Part shown: piece after piece, positions 9,183-18,607 of the stretch
Layout of the letters: each line of letters starts with the position of its first letter
Position numbering within the stretch: position 1 is the stretch's first letter
Assembly: GCA_040753915.1 (NCBI GenBank)
Contig: JBFMDN010000003.1
Span: 1 to 64,000 of the forward strand
From: JBFMDN01 sp040753915
Lineage (GTDB): Bacteria; Desulfobacterota; Desulfomonilia; Desulfomonilales; Desulfomonilaceae
Direction: 5' to 3'
Length of the DNA stretch: 64,000 nt
The notes under the pieces: model-generated
Databases searched by the model: none
What the model was told of the DNA's origin: nothing
The model's input: only the letters and a program-made list of their open reading frames with translations
Made by a program: the position numbers and the translations under genes

Positions 9183-10012
9183 TTACCCGCCGCCTCGAAC
9201 CATGGATATTTCCAGCTCACCAGCAGTTTGAGCACGCTGTCCATCACGAATCCCAGGCACGTAATCCAGAGCACGTACGGAATAATAACGTCCATGGCAA
9301 GGTACCGTCGCACGAGAAAGATCCTGTATCCCAAGCCGTCCGTGGATGCGATGGCCTCTGAGGCAATAAGGAAAAGCCATGCTGCACCGAGGCTAAGACG
9401 CACTGCTACGAGCAGTCGCGGCATGATCTGGGGCAAGACCACTTGGTACACCACTTCGAACTGTGATGCACCCAGTGTCAAGGCTTTCACGATCTGTTCT
9501 CGCGGAATGGTTCGGCTTGTGTAGTACATGTCTCTGGTAATAATGAACACTGCGCCCAAGAAGATGAGCATGACCTTTCCCAGTTCTCCTACGCCGAATA
9601 GGATGAACAAGATAGGGAGGATCGCGAGGGGAGGAATGATGGAGAAGAACGTGACGATGGGAAGAAAGGTAGCCCCTATTCCCGGGAGCATGCCCATGTT
9701 GATGCCCGCGACAAGTCCAACGAGAGCGGCCGATCCGAGCCCCATGGCAATGCGCTTCACACTGGAAACCGTGTCGGACAGCATCAAGTAGGTTCCCGTG
9801 CGCTGGTCCTTGGTGAATGCCATGGTCTTGGTCGCCTCGATCATTCGGCCTGGGGACGGTGTCAACTTGTCCCTGGGATTTGCGTGCAAACGATAGTACG
9901 AGACGGTTAGGTAGGCACAAATCAGCACCACGAGAGGTAAGAGCCCCACGAGCATCCTCACCCGGCTTGAAGGCTCGGCATGTATTCCCAGGAAATTGAG
10001 CCTGTTTCCCAT
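9179..10012 (-). CDS. ABC transporter permease, sulfonate/nitrate type
   Basis: This 277-residue BPD-type permease has about six transmembrane helices. The cytoplasmic EAA-like coupling loop (LTLGASQFEVVYQVVLPQIMP) is near residues 183-203. It resembles SsuC/TauC permeases. The start at 10012 has a GGAG site five nt upstream; the open frame extends upstream only through the repeat element. It is coupled to the ATPase by a 4-nt overlap. A MITE-like element separates it from the co-oriented substrate-binding protein gene, which may reduce or modulate read-through. Confidence 0.88.
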   Translation of the reverse strand: MGNRLNFLGIHAEPSSRVRMLVGLLPLVVLICAYLTVSYYRLHANPRDKLTPSPGRMIEATKTMAFTKDQRTGTYLMLSDTVSSVKRIAMGLGSAALVGLVAGINMGMLPGIGATFLPIVTFFSIIPPLAILPILFILFGVGELGKVMLIFLGAVFIITRDMYYTSRTIPREQIVKALTLGASQFEVVYQVVLPQIMPRLLVAVRLSLGAAWLFLIASEAIASTDGLGYRIFLVRRYLAMDVIIPYVLWITCLGFVMDSVLKLLVSWKYPWFEAAGK

Positions 10013-10087
10013 AGCACTCCTTCTCGAAAAGAAAAGACAGTTTTCGACGAGCGGAAATGGGGGCGCCGGAGCGCCCGGTCGGCACTT

Positions 10088-10303
10088 AGAAACTATCTCG
10101 GAATTGCGGCATATGTTAAGAAGGGCACGCTTCTTTTTTTGCACCCTCCTCCTAGCCCACTTCCGAAGGGAGAGGGGACTTGCAACCGCCCGGAATGACA
10201 GAGCCCTCGTCCTCTGGGAGAGGATGGGGTGAGGGCCCCAGGGGCAGTATCCTCCCTCACGTACCACTTTTTCTGCTGTTTCCCGAGTCTTGAGACAGTT
10301 TCC
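10088..10303 (-). mobile_element. MITE-like element, copy A (216 bp)
   Basis: This is a non-coding element with inverted ends: AGAAACTATCTC on the left, GAGACAGTTTCC on the right. It contains a GC-rich inverted repeat built on CTCACCCC / GGTGAGGG and an A7-8 tract. Read as reverse complement it aligns over its full length, with only scattered differences, to 50933-51149. It sits between the substrate-binding protein gene and the permease gene of one ABC operon. No transposase is nearby, so if mobile it would depend on an enzyme encoded elsewhere. Confidence 0.65.
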
Positions 10304-10329
10304 TTATCTTCGCCCCCCTCCCGCGACCA

Positions 10330-11382
10330 CTACAGCTTGCCGTCAGCAGCCTGTTGCATCAATTCGGCATCGAATCGGAGCTTCACGTTTTTCGGATCCC
10401 CCATGACCGAGCCGTCCGGAAACTGGATCCCCACATATTCCTTTGAATCGGCCTCTTTCGGATAGAGGCCGTGGGCAAAGCAGAAGCTTCGAACGTACTC
10501 CATGGTCTTCTTGAGAGGCTCGCTCCTGGCAAACAACGCTGCCTCTGCAGGATCGTAGAACATCTTGGTCGTCGCGAGCTGGGCTCGAAATTCCGCTTCT
10601 GTTCCCCCGGCGAACTTTGCCATGTACCGGATGGCGTCATCGCCTTCCTTGGACTTCGAGGACATCAGCTTCATGGTCTCATACCACGCTCCTACGAGCG
10701 CTTTCTTCAAAGAAGAGGGAGAATCCGTCCGCACTACCATGAGATCGATGATTTCCCCCGGTATACGGCTCGAGTCGAACACGAGAGTGGCGTCTTTGAC
10801 ATTCCGACATTGCATGAGAGGAGGGTTCCACGTGACAGCCACCCCGTCGGGGTCTTCGGCAAATACCGCGGCAATATCGGCATCCGAAGTATTGACAAGC
10901 TTAACGTCGCGTTCGGTCATTCCGTTCATGTCCAAGGCCCGCGCCAGGAGGTAGTGAGAAACGGACAACTGGACGAGCTTTATTTCTCGACCTTTCAGGT
11001 CCTTGACCTGTGAGCCCTTCTTCATAACTATGCCATCATTTCCGTTGGAGAAATCCCCAACGATAAGCGCGGTGGAGTCGACGCCTCCGGCGGCTGGAAT
11101 GGTGAGCGCATCCATATTGGTCATCGCGCAGCCGTGGAAGCCCCCAGCAGTGTACAAGTTGATCGACTCCACATAGTCGTTTATCAATACCAGCTCGATT
11201 GTGATTCCGTACTTCTCGGCCCACTTCTTGAGGATCTTCTTATGCTCCGCCAATTGCCACGGCTCCCAGCCAGTGTAGTGAGACCACGCGATCTTGAACG
11301 AGGGGCCTGCTTCTACACTCGAGAGGAAAAGAGAGAAGACTGTTGCGACCAGGACGATCGCAAAAGCGAACCGTCTTATCAT
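10330..11382 (-). CDS. ABC transporter substrate-binding protein (SsuA/TauA/NMT1-like)
   Basis: This is a 350-residue periplasmic binding protein. A clear Sec signal peptide (about residues 1-24, ending near VEA-GPSF) precedes an NMT1/SsuA-type fold. Recognisable pieces are a HYTGWEPWQLAEH start, the AVTWNPPLM segment and a C-terminal domain with YVRSFCFAHG. Family members bind sulfonates, nitrate, bicarbonate or thiamine precursors, and the residues here do not fix the ligand. The start was moved to 11382 because a GGAGG site lies 6-7 nt upstream. The cognate permease and ATPase follow downstream after the repeat element. Confidence 0.87.
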   Translation of the reverse strand: MIRRFAFAIVLVATVFSLFLSSVEAGPSFKIAWSHYTGWEPWQLAEHKKILKKWAEKYGITIELVLINDYVESINLYTAGGFHGCAMTNMDALTIPAAGGVDSTALIVGDFSNGNDGIVMKKGSQVKDLKGREIKLVQLSVSHYLLARALDMNGMTERDVKLVNTSDADIAAVFAEDPDGVAVTWNPPLMQCRNVKDATLVFDSSRIPGEIIDLMVVRTDSPSSLKKALVGAWYETMKLMSSKSKEGDDAIRYMAKFAGGTEAEFRAQLATTKMFYDPAEAALFARSEPLKKTMEYVRSFCFAHGLYPKEADSKEYVGIQFPDGSVMGDPKNVKLRFDAELMQQAADGKL

Positions 11383-11501
11383 GGGAACCTCCTTCCGCTG
11401 AACTTGTGGAATTTTCCGTTTGCTGGCAAGTGAGATATTCATGCAGCCTGTTCATCGTACAGCTTGCGACCTGAGGTCGGTACCATTCTTGGTGAGCTCC
11501 A

Positions 11502-12350
11502 TCATTGTTTCGGTCTGTCATAAATGGCTGTGGCCAGTTCCCGCAATCGTTTCACCGAATCCAACGTGTCCATAGAAGTGAAGCGCTCTTCTGAAGGAAT
11601 ACCTGCGAGAGCGACGGCTGTTTCCTCGAGCTGTGTCAGTGCTTCCTCGTTTTGGGTAAGCAGCTCATTCACCGTGTGAAGCTGCTCTTCACGAAGCGCC
11701 TTCCTCTTCTTGAGCGTTTCAACCTCCCTGATGTCGGCCTCATCGAGCCGAGAAAGCTGTGAGAGGCGATCTAGCCGCTGATGAATATAGGTTTCGTCAA
11801 TAGTGGCTGTGCCTTGAAGAAGGTGCTCTATCCGTCTGAGGTTCTCGAGGACCCCCAGATGTACCTGTTCTGCAGCCGCCCAAATTCCTCCCAGAGCCAG
11901 CTCCCCGCTCCCGAGCTTCTGATCGAGAAGCTTCATGATGTTATCGTATTTTTGCCCGATTCTGACGAATTGCTCAAGTGCCTGGAGCGCGTATTCTTCT
12001 GCTCCAGGGATGTTCTGACATGCACGGAGCCCTGTACGGAGTCCATCGAGAAGTGCCTGTTGCCGCTCAGCAGCCATTTTCTTGAGCCGCTCCACGTATC
12101 TCTTGGCAAAGGTCCTATCGCGGAAAAAGTAATTGACGGTCAATCCGCTCAGACCGACGACGATTCCGCCAAAGGCGACCCCGAGCAGGAGTGGAGATCC
12201 GAATAGGGCCCACGCCAGCCCCCCCAGCACCCCCACAACGGAAGGATATAGCGTCAGAGGGTGGGTTAGCGCCTCAGCTCGTATAGCCCTTTTCAGCGCG
12301 CTCGGTGCGAAATCCCTTGCGGGAGGAAGATCTTTTTCCTCCTGAGTCAT
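11502..12350 (-). CDS. Membrane-anchored coiled-coil protein
   Basis: This 282-residue protein is not assigned to a named family with certainty. It has two adjacent transmembrane helices (about residues 38-75), then a long helical cytosolic region. That region contains an FVRIGQKYDNIMKLLDQKL segment and ends in heptad-rich coiled coil. The overall plan resembles XpaC-type proteins that occur with vWA and TelA-like genes, but this is a weak resemblance. It lies in the same direction between genes for an OmpA-domain binding protein and an ABC binding protein, suggesting a shared function. An upstream TTG would add 19 residues; ATG with an AGGA site was preferred. Confidence 0.7.
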   Translation of the reverse strand: MTQEEKDLPPARDFAPSALKRAIRAEALTHPLTLYPSVVGVLGGLAWALFGSPLLLGVAFGGIVVGLSGLTVNYFFRDRTFAKRYVERLKKMAAERQQALLDGLRTGLRACQNIPGAEEYALQALEQFVRIGQKYDNIMKLLDQKLGSGELALGGIWAAAEQVHLGVLENLRRIEHLLQGTATIDETYIHQRLDRLSQLSRLDEADIREVETLKKRKALREEQLHTVNELLTQNEEALTQLEETAVALAGIPSEERFTSMDTLDSVKRLRELATAIYDRPKQ

Positions 12351-12651
12351 AGCTCCTGTCCTATTCGAACACAGAACACAGGTTTCAATCCCTGGGACTC
12401 CAATCAAGCAGGGCCTAACCTGCCACGCATGGAATATGCGCAGTAGCGATCGCGGTTGAAAGCCAATGAGCCCTCGATCGACCTATGGTCATGCAAAAGG
12501 TCCAGACTTCGCAATGGTGCCTGCGAAGCTCCTGATTTATGATCGACCCGGTAGTAGAGCGCGGCCATTGTTTTCACGCAGTCGCCTATTCTCCAGTTTG
12601 CGAATTGGGTTCGGGTCTGTTCTTGATGCGCTCCACTATAGCGCCAAGGAG
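12351..12651. other. Intergenic region with a hairpin
   Basis: No gene is seen here. A perfect 7-bp stem with an 8-nt loop (CTTCGCA / TGCGAAG, 12507-12528) lies about 125 nt past the stop of the minus-strand OmpA-domain gene. It could be a weak terminator or processing site; there is no U-run. Confidence 0.3.
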
Positions 12652-14220
12652 CTAATACTCCTCACGAACGAGGACGAGCTCCACTCTTGGCAACCGGTAC
12701 TGCCATGAGCGGAGGGGTTCGTCTTCGGACCGGGGTAGGGGGCGCTCACCCCCATATCCCACGGCGCGAATCCTGGCCGGATCAACGTTGTGGGCCACGG
12801 TCAAGTAACGGGCCACAGCCTCGGCCCGTTCCTGCGACAAGCGCCGATTCTGCTCCGGATCTCCCCGCGTGTCCGTGTGGCCCTTCACAACGAGTCGAAA
12901 ACTCGGGTAGTGAGACAGAAGCTCTACAGCCTTATCCACTGCTTCCTTTCCCAGCAAGTCTAACGAAGAATGGCCATGCTGAAACGCCACGGGGTCGAGC
13001 TTCAGCGTGCCCACCTCTTTCAACTGGTCCCATTGTTCTGCGGTCAATTCTTGGAAAGACGCTTTCCTTTGTTTGCTAAAAGCCCCTGCGGGATCAGCGC
13101 CAGGTTTCGTGAACCCCACCGAGCCCGTAACGAAAAGGTCTTCCAGGTAAGCGCTGTAGGTCAGACGATAGGGATCGCCGTCCGGCAGCGGGTTCGCATC
13201 GAAATCTCCTGCATTTACCAGGACCCGCGCGGCTGAATCGATAGCTGTTCTGAGCCCGCTGTCAGCATGACCGCCCGGCGGGGCTATGCCAAACCACTCT
13301 TCGCAGTTCTGAGTCAGATTGACCCATTTCACGCCTTTGAGCATGGTGTCCACTGCAGCCCCGGGCAGGCCGGTTTCGGCCATTACCTCCTTTCGGAGGA
13401 TGTCGCGATTTTCCTGGTACATTTTGAGTGACTGGAAATATGCGGAAAGGAAGTCCTTGATCACTCCCGGGTTCTTTTGAGAATACTTCCTGTTCACGAG
13501 GAGGATATCCACGATGAGCTTCTCCGTGTCCTCTGTGCCCAGGATTTTGGCTATTCCGTTGTGTGCCAATGCGCGCGACACGTCAGGCTCCCAAAGCACT
13601 GCAACGTCCGTAGTGCCGGAAATGAGCTTGGTGAAGGCCTCCTCGGAGCCTTTGGTTTCTATTCTTCGAGTTGGTGAGGTAGGTAAGAGCTCGGGCACGT
13701 TGAAGTGGTAGGCCGCGGCCTTTGCAAGATGGTTGCTCGGGCTGTTCGGCGTAAAGGCCACACGAATGTCCGTGGTTCCTTTGAGTGCGTCCAGACTCGG
13801 GACTCGATCGCGTCGCGCGAGGATCGCATCCCCCCCCTTTGATTCATCTACCACCATGATGATGGAACCCGGGAACCCGAGGGATGCCCCATTGAGAATG
13901 TACGAGTCTACCGTCGCTACTGCGAAATCTAGCTCCCCGGCTTTCAGACGCTTCATCCTGGTCTGATAGTCCGCCCGATCATCCTCGATCATCAGGGATA
14001 ACCCGGCGCGACGCATAAGATTCTTCATTTCCGGAGACCGTAAGATGAAATATCCGATCCAGTTGTCAAGAGCTAGCGTGATCTTTCCCCTCATCCTGCC
14101 GGCATCACTTGTTGAGCGCTGACGAAACTCCTGCAATCGAGGTAGGAGGATCCATACGCTGACAATGGAGATTGCTCCAAGCACGAGGAGTATGAGCGCT
14201 CCTGTTACTCTCTTGTTCAT
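12652..14220 (-). CDS. Solute-binding domain fused to OmpA-like domain (paralogue 1)
   Basis: This 522-residue protein has one N-terminal transmembrane anchor (about residues 5-27). An NMT1/phosphonate-type periplasmic binding fold follows (about 45-330). The last 120 residues are an OmpA-like domain with the peptidoglycan-binding signature GHTDTRGDPEQNRRLSQERA. Such a fusion would tether a ligand-binding module to the cell wall instead of freely delivering ligand to a permease. The start at 14220 drops ten unsupported residues. It lies between the vWA lipoprotein gene and the coiled-coil gene on the same strand. The ligand is unknown, and phosphate- or sulfonate-like anions are guesses only. 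Confidence 0.85.
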   Translation of the reverse strand: MNKRVTGALILLVLGAISIVSVWILLPRLQEFRQRSTSDAGRMRGKITLALDNWIGYFILRSPEMKNLMRRAGLSLMIEDDRADYQTRMKRLKAGELDFAVATVDSYILNGASLGFPGSIIMVVDESKGGDAILARRDRVPSLDALKGTTDIRVAFTPNSPSNHLAKAAAYHFNVPELLPTSPTRRIETKGSEEAFTKLISGTTDVAVLWEPDVSRALAHNGIAKILGTEDTEKLIVDILLVNRKYSQKNPGVIKDFLSAYFQSLKMYQENRDILRKEVMAETGLPGAAVDTMLKGVKWVNLTQNCEEWFGIAPPGGHADSGLRTAIDSAARVLVNAGDFDANPLPDGDPYRLTYSAYLEDLFVTGSVGFTKPGADPAGAFSKQRKASFQELTAEQWDQLKEVGTLKLDPVAFQHGHSSLDLLGKEAVDKAVELLSHYPSFRLVVKGHTDTRGDPEQNRRLSQERAEAVARYLTVAHNVDPARIRAVGYGGERPLPRSEDEPLRSWQYRLPRVELVLVREEY

Positions 14221-14493
14221 TCGATTCCCCTGTACCAGGAGTTGTCCCAACAGAGCGTGGGATGAGGCCCCGGCAGTGTTTCGGGTACTTCTCGCGTATC
14301 CTCTTGTTGGGTCGAATTATGCCACGGTTCCGGGAAAATCCAACAGGTGCGCGACAGGGCATCGCTCTTCTTCCGGAGTGTCTTGATGGCGACTTCCCAT
14401 TTTCACGGCCGCCGAAATATGCCGATGCTCAGGGCGGATCGACAGATTGCAGGCAGCTCATCGGCACCCCAATGCCATGGGGGAGACTCCACA

Positions 14494-15261
14494 TTAGCGC
14501 CGAAATTCAGCCGGGTCGAAGGTGTCCGCCTCGGCCAATACTTCCTTAAGGCCCTGGCGAAGTGCAGACGGATCGTTGGCGGTTCTGTAGTAAGTCCTGC
14601 CTGGCTGGTTGAGCGAATGCTTGCTTCCGATGCAAAAGCCGATGGTATGAATGACCACGGGAGTCCTGGCCAAGATCGAATTGACGGTCTTGACCAGATC
14701 CTGAGGGCTGTCTGCTATTCCATCCGTAACGACTACGATCGTGTACTCGCCGTATCCAAGTTGCTTTCGGGCCTCACGCAGGAGCATTTTGTCCGCACGC
14801 CCCATGGCCTGGGCCAAAGGAGTCGTACCGCCAGGCTGTATGGCTCCGATGACTTTCCTGAAGACCTCCCTGTCGTAGGACCCCAGGGGGATCTCAGTCC
14901 ATCCCCCCCTATGAAACGAGATCAGTCCCACCTGCGATCCTTGAGGGATGGATTCAGACCATTCAAGGATTGCTTCCTTAGATACCTCGGACTTGGATCT
15001 CCCCTCGGCGCACTTGTGTTCGGCCATGCTCCCTGACCCGTCGAACACGACCACGAAATTCTTGGTCAAGAGATTGGCCGCGACTTCTCCCTTGTGGGTG
15101 TCCTGCAGATACGGCCATTGCCCTTTCTCCGTCGGCTTTTCAGCAGACCGGTCTCCGGTGACTTTGCCGGCAGTTCCGGAACTGTCCTTGCACGCGCACA
15201 AACCAGCCAGTCCCCAAGAGAGAGCCACGACCATCAAAATGATTTTGGCTGTGTCACTCAT
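14494..15261 (-). CDS. von Willebrand factor A domain lipoprotein
   Basis: This 255-residue protein has a hydrophobic leader and a probable lipobox cysteine (LCAC, Cys at about residue 24). A vWA domain follows with an intact metal-ion-dependent adhesion site: Asp-x-Ser-x-Ser in VVFDGSGSMAEH, a Thr in the GGTTPLAQAM loop and Asp in VVVTDGIAD. vWA domains mediate metal-dependent protein binding. It starts 12 nt after the stop of the upstream SBP-OmpA gene, so the two are probably one transcript. Its likely partners are the OmpA-domain binding proteins on either side. Confidence 0.85.
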   Translation of the reverse strand: MSDTAKIILMVVALSWGLAGLCACKDSSGTAGKVTGDRSAEKPTEKGQWPYLQDTHKGEVAANLLTKNFVVVFDGSGSMAEHKCAEGRSKSEVSKEAILEWSESIPQGSQVGLISFHRGGWTEIPLGSYDREVFRKVIGAIQPGGTTPLAQAMGRADKMLLREARKQLGYGEYTIVVVTDGIADSPQDLVKTVNSILARTPVVIHTIGFCIGSKHSLNQPGRTYYRTANDPSALRQGLKEVLAEADTFDPAEFRR

Positions 15262-15273
15262 TGAAGGGCCTCC

Positions 15274-16998
15274 CTACTCTAACGGAGCGAACACGGCTTC
15301 TTCGGCTTCAACCTGAATCAGCCGAAAAGCCACCCTCATATTCGACTCCCATTCTTCCTTGGTGTTGGGCGGACAGGGATCTTCTCCGCACATGCCTGTC
15401 TTGGGTTGAGAAATACCATGCCCCAAGACGGTAAATTGAGACGGATCCAGGGAGACACCTTTGGTCTTTGCATACTCCATTATGTTGTCTCGAACTGCAG
15501 TGGCCCGAGTCAGACTGAGATTCTTGGCAGCCTGCTTGATCCGTTTGAGCACGACTTCCTGCTCGTTTTGTTTTTTCTTGCGAAGATAGCCCATTGGATC
15601 GCTGTGGCCTTCCACGATTATGACAGCTCCCCCGTACGTGGACGCGAGGTCAACGACCTTGTTGAACTCGTCTTTGTACATTTCGGGCGTGAAAGTGTTC
15701 TGGTTTGGCTTAAAGAAGATCTCGAATGAAAAAAGCTCGCCTTCCTCTAGCTTGCCAGCGGCTCGCCGCTTCTCAACGACTTTGGCAACTTCTTCGGCCT
15801 TGAACACGGGGACACGGACTTGTTCTACACCCGTCAGTCCTTCCCGAAGCTGATTGTAGTCCCACTTGGCATGGGCGAGACCTATGGATTTCTTCAGGAG
15901 GCCGAGGCTGACCAAGGTAGCCTGGATTCGACGCGTAAGATTTTCCATGTTTCTCGGCCAGTTGGGATCCCCGAAGAACTGTACGTTTCCTGCAAACCCA
16001 ACGTACTTGCAATCCGCATACAGGGCTTCGGCATCGGCAGTCGCTTTCTCACTGTCAAGAAGGATCTTGGCTGAGGCACCGATCATGGCCTTGAATTCCT
16101 GTAGCCGCTTCTTCTGATCCCGGAAAAGGGATGCCAGCTCCTGTTCGGCCAGCATCAAACCATGCACGAATTGGCGTACCTGGTCCCTATGGGCCTCGAG
16201 ATAGTCGCTCCGAACCGCATACACGTCAGCGATGATTCGGTTGGCCGTCTTCGTGGACATGAGAATCCGCGCTCCCTTCACCGAGCCTTCCGCGCCGCTT
16301 CCTTCCTTCCCCTGGGAGGTAAGCATCAGGCCATCCGGAATGATGACAAATGCTGCGTCTACGTTTTCCTTTGAAAAGGCTTCGGCCGGTGTGCGCTCGG
16401 TCCCGGTCAGATCTTTCGTCCACCTGATCTTCACATCAGCGGTAGACAGCCCGGCATCCTTGAGCACCGTGCCAAGATAATCCACATGGGGACCGTATGC
16501 CTGCAAGGCGATAGTCTTTCCCTTAAGGTCCTTGACGCTCTTAATCTCCTCCTTCACCACGAGACAGTCGCCCCCCGCTGACCATGTCAACTGATAGATG
16601 ACGACGGGCTTGGTCCTGGGATCCCTGCTCAAGGCCTCGGCAGCCATGTTGATCATGCCCATCGTCCCGCGTAGGTACGGAGTTTCCCCGCGCATGTACG
16701 CTTCCACCTGTCTCTTGAAATCGTCCATGCGGGTGAGCGTGAATTTCAGCTTGCCCCTTCCGAAGACGCTGTCTCCAAGAGTCTTAACAGAGTTGCCGTT
16801 GGCCAAGATGGTCGCAATATCGCCTCCCCACGTTATGAGTGGTAAGACAATAGTGTCTGACTTCTTGAGCTCTCCCACCTGCGCGGGAATAACGTCAACC
16901 AGGGGAGGAGAATCCACAAATTGGGCCGAAAGGGATGGCGCAAAGACCGTGAAGGACAGCGCAAGACCCGTTACGAGGAGGCAGAGCGCTCGCAGCAT
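15274..16998 (-). CDS. Solute-binding domain fused to OmpA-like domain (paralogue 2)
   Basis: This is a 574-residue exported protein with a Sec signal peptide (about residues 1-26, cleaved near SLSA-QF). A periplasmic binding domain comes next (about 30-400), with a DLKGKTIALQAYGPHVDY segment typical of PhnD/NMT1-like folds. A C-terminal OmpA-like domain carries GHSDPMG and LSLTRATAVRDN. The start at 16998 has a GGAGGG site 8 nt upstream, and a 33-residue upstream extension lacks support. It is the first gene of the co-directional set (SBP-OmpA2, vWA, SBP-OmpA1, coiled coil) that leads into a complete ABC importer. Confidence 0.85.
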   Translation of the reverse strand: MLRALCLLVTGLALSFTVFAPSLSAQFVDSPPLVDVIPAQVGELKKSDTIVLPLITWGGDIATILANGNSVKTLGDSVFGRGKLKFTLTRMDDFKRQVEAYMRGETPYLRGTMGMINMAAEALSRDPRTKPVVIYQLTWSAGGDCLVVKEEIKSVKDLKGKTIALQAYGPHVDYLGTVLKDAGLSTADVKIRWTKDLTGTERTPAEAFSKENVDAAFVIIPDGLMLTSQGKEGSGAEGSVKGARILMSTKTANRIIADVYAVRSDYLEAHRDQVRQFVHGLMLAEQELASLFRDQKKRLQEFKAMIGASAKILLDSEKATADAEALYADCKYVGFAGNVQFFGDPNWPRNMENLTRRIQATLVSLGLLKKSIGLAHAKWDYNQLREGLTGVEQVRVPVFKAEEVAKVVEKRRAAGKLEEGELFSFEIFFKPNQNTFTPEMYKDEFNKVVDLASTYGGAVIIVEGHSDPMGYLRKKKQNEQEVVLKRIKQAAKNLSLTRATAVRDNIMEYAKTKGVSLDPSQFTVLGHGISQPKTGMCGEDPCPPNTKEEWESNMRVAFRLIQVEAEEAVFAPLE

Positions 16999-17124
16999 AA
17001 TCGGTACCCTCCTTATTCGATTGATGGCTGAGAAAGGTTCGGGGTTTTCGTCGTACCCACAAAGAATTATTTTACCCTTTCCGGCCAGGGAAGACATGCG
17101 GTATGTGGGTCAGGCGGGATGAAG

Positions 17125-18348
17125 TCACTGGAGCGAGGAAAGATGCTTGGCCTTGCGCTGCTTTTTCACCCCGCTCTTTTGCGTGACCGGAACGACCAGC
17201 TTGTCCCCTCTGCGCAGAGAACGGCGCAGATTTACATCCGGATTTAGATTGGCCAGTTGAGACCTGCTCACCTGATATCGCTTGAGAATCTTTGCCAGGT
17301 TGTCTCCCTTGTTCACAATATGTACCACGTGTTGTTGATCGCCCTGTCTTGGGATATGGGCGAGCTTCTTTGTCAAGAGTTCCTGCTTGCCTTTGGGGAC
17401 CTTCAGTCTGAATGGAGGACCGCCGGATGGCGTCACGCCTCTGAGGAGCTCTGGATTCAGGTCGACCAATTGCTTGTGCGGGACACCGATGGCCCAGGCC
17501 AGGTCTCCAAGATCATAGTTCCCCTCGATGCTGACTGTCTCGAATTCTTCCCTGGGTGCATGTTCACGCATGGGAGCGAAACCATACTTCTTGGGATTCT
17601 TCGCGATGATTGCCAGGGCCAGGAATCGAGGAAAGAACTCGCGAGTCTCTCTTCCGAGCTTTCTACTGGAACAGATTTCATCGTATTCGCTGGCGTCCTC
17701 TGCACACAAGACTTGGTTCAGCTTGTTCTCGCCGGAATTGTAGGCACTGAGGGCCAGCCTCCAGCATCCGAACATTCCATAGAGGTCCTTCAGGTACAGC
17801 ATTGCTGCTTTGGTGGACTTTCTTGGGTCCAGGCGCTCATCCACGGAGCTGTCCACCCTCAAACCATAACTGCGAGCGGTTGCCGGCATGAACTGCCACA
17901 TGCCAAGAGCATTCGCCGGCGATCGTGCCTCCGGGTTCGCTCCCGATTCCAACATGAACAGGTAAGCAATTTCTTCCGGCAAGTGCTGTTCTTTGCAGAT
18001 TTCACGCACCATGGGAAGATATCGCTGCGCGCCGGCCAGATATTTCTTCGTCGTTTCGCGCTGCTCATACGCGTAATAGCGTAGGAACTTGCGGACCCTG
18101 GGGTCGTCCGAATCATCGGGGAAGGAAGCGAAGGTAGTAACGTTGCCGGGGCTCTGTTTACTCCGGTCCACGCTTTTCGAGCGAGTCCTCTCCGTAGCGA
18201 AGGTCAGCGCCCGCGAAAAAGCATTGGTCAGCCCTGCCGAAGCGCGCAAGCTCTCCCTTTGCAAGGACGCCGTGGAAGCACAACCTCCAAGGAAGATGAG
18301 ACAGGCGATCGAGAGTATCGATTCCGCACGGACAAGCTGTTTTCTCAC
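17125..18348 (-). CDS. MltD-like membrane-bound lytic transglycosylase with LysM
   Basis: This 407-residue lipoprotein has a signal ending in the lipobox LGGC (Cys at about residue 22). An SLT transglycosylase domain has the catalytic Glu in FMLESGANP, followed by ALGMWQFMPATA and LALSAYNSGEN. The C-terminal half has one degenerate and one good LysM peptidoglycan-binding repeat (HVVHIVNKGDNLAKIL). It cleaves the glycan backbone of murein at the outer-membrane face. The GTG start with an AAGGA site gives a normal lipoprotein leader. A TTG 14 codons upstream also has an AGGAG site and would add residues to the signal. Confidence 0.88.
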   Translation of the reverse strand: MRKQLVRAESILSIACLIFLGGCASTASLQRESLRASAGLTNAFSRALTFATERTRSKSVDRSKQSPGNVTTFASFPDDSDDPRVRKFLRYYAYEQRETTKKYLAGAQRYLPMVREICKEQHLPEEIAYLFMLESGANPEARSPANALGMWQFMPATARSYGLRVDSSVDERLDPRKSTKAAMLYLKDLYGMFGCWRLALSAYNSGENKLNQVLCAEDASEYDEICSSRKLGRETREFFPRFLALAIIAKNPKKYGFAPMREHAPREEFETVSIEGNYDLGDLAWAIGVPHKQLVDLNPELLRGVTPSGGPPFRLKVPKGKQELLTKKLAHIPRQGDQQHVVHIVNKGDNLAKILKRYQVSRSQLANLNPDVNLRRSLRRGDKLVVPVTQKSGVKKQRKAKHLSSLQ

Positions 18349-18607
18349 GCATGTCCTTGCGGGGGGGCCGACTCCGTCATTACACTTCAACTCCAGGACT
18401 CCTCATCCATAGGAACAGGTCGTTGCCACGAGGCCTCGACATGGCAGCTAAGGCATAATATCACATGATCGAACACTGTCAACTCGAAACCCCTCATGGA
18501 AAGCCGATTCGAGTGCTCGATCCAGTTTGGCAGCCGCAAAATCGCATTACCCAGATAATCGGAACGAGAGGCCCACGGCTCCACATAGGGCATCTCAACC
18601 AGCCAGT

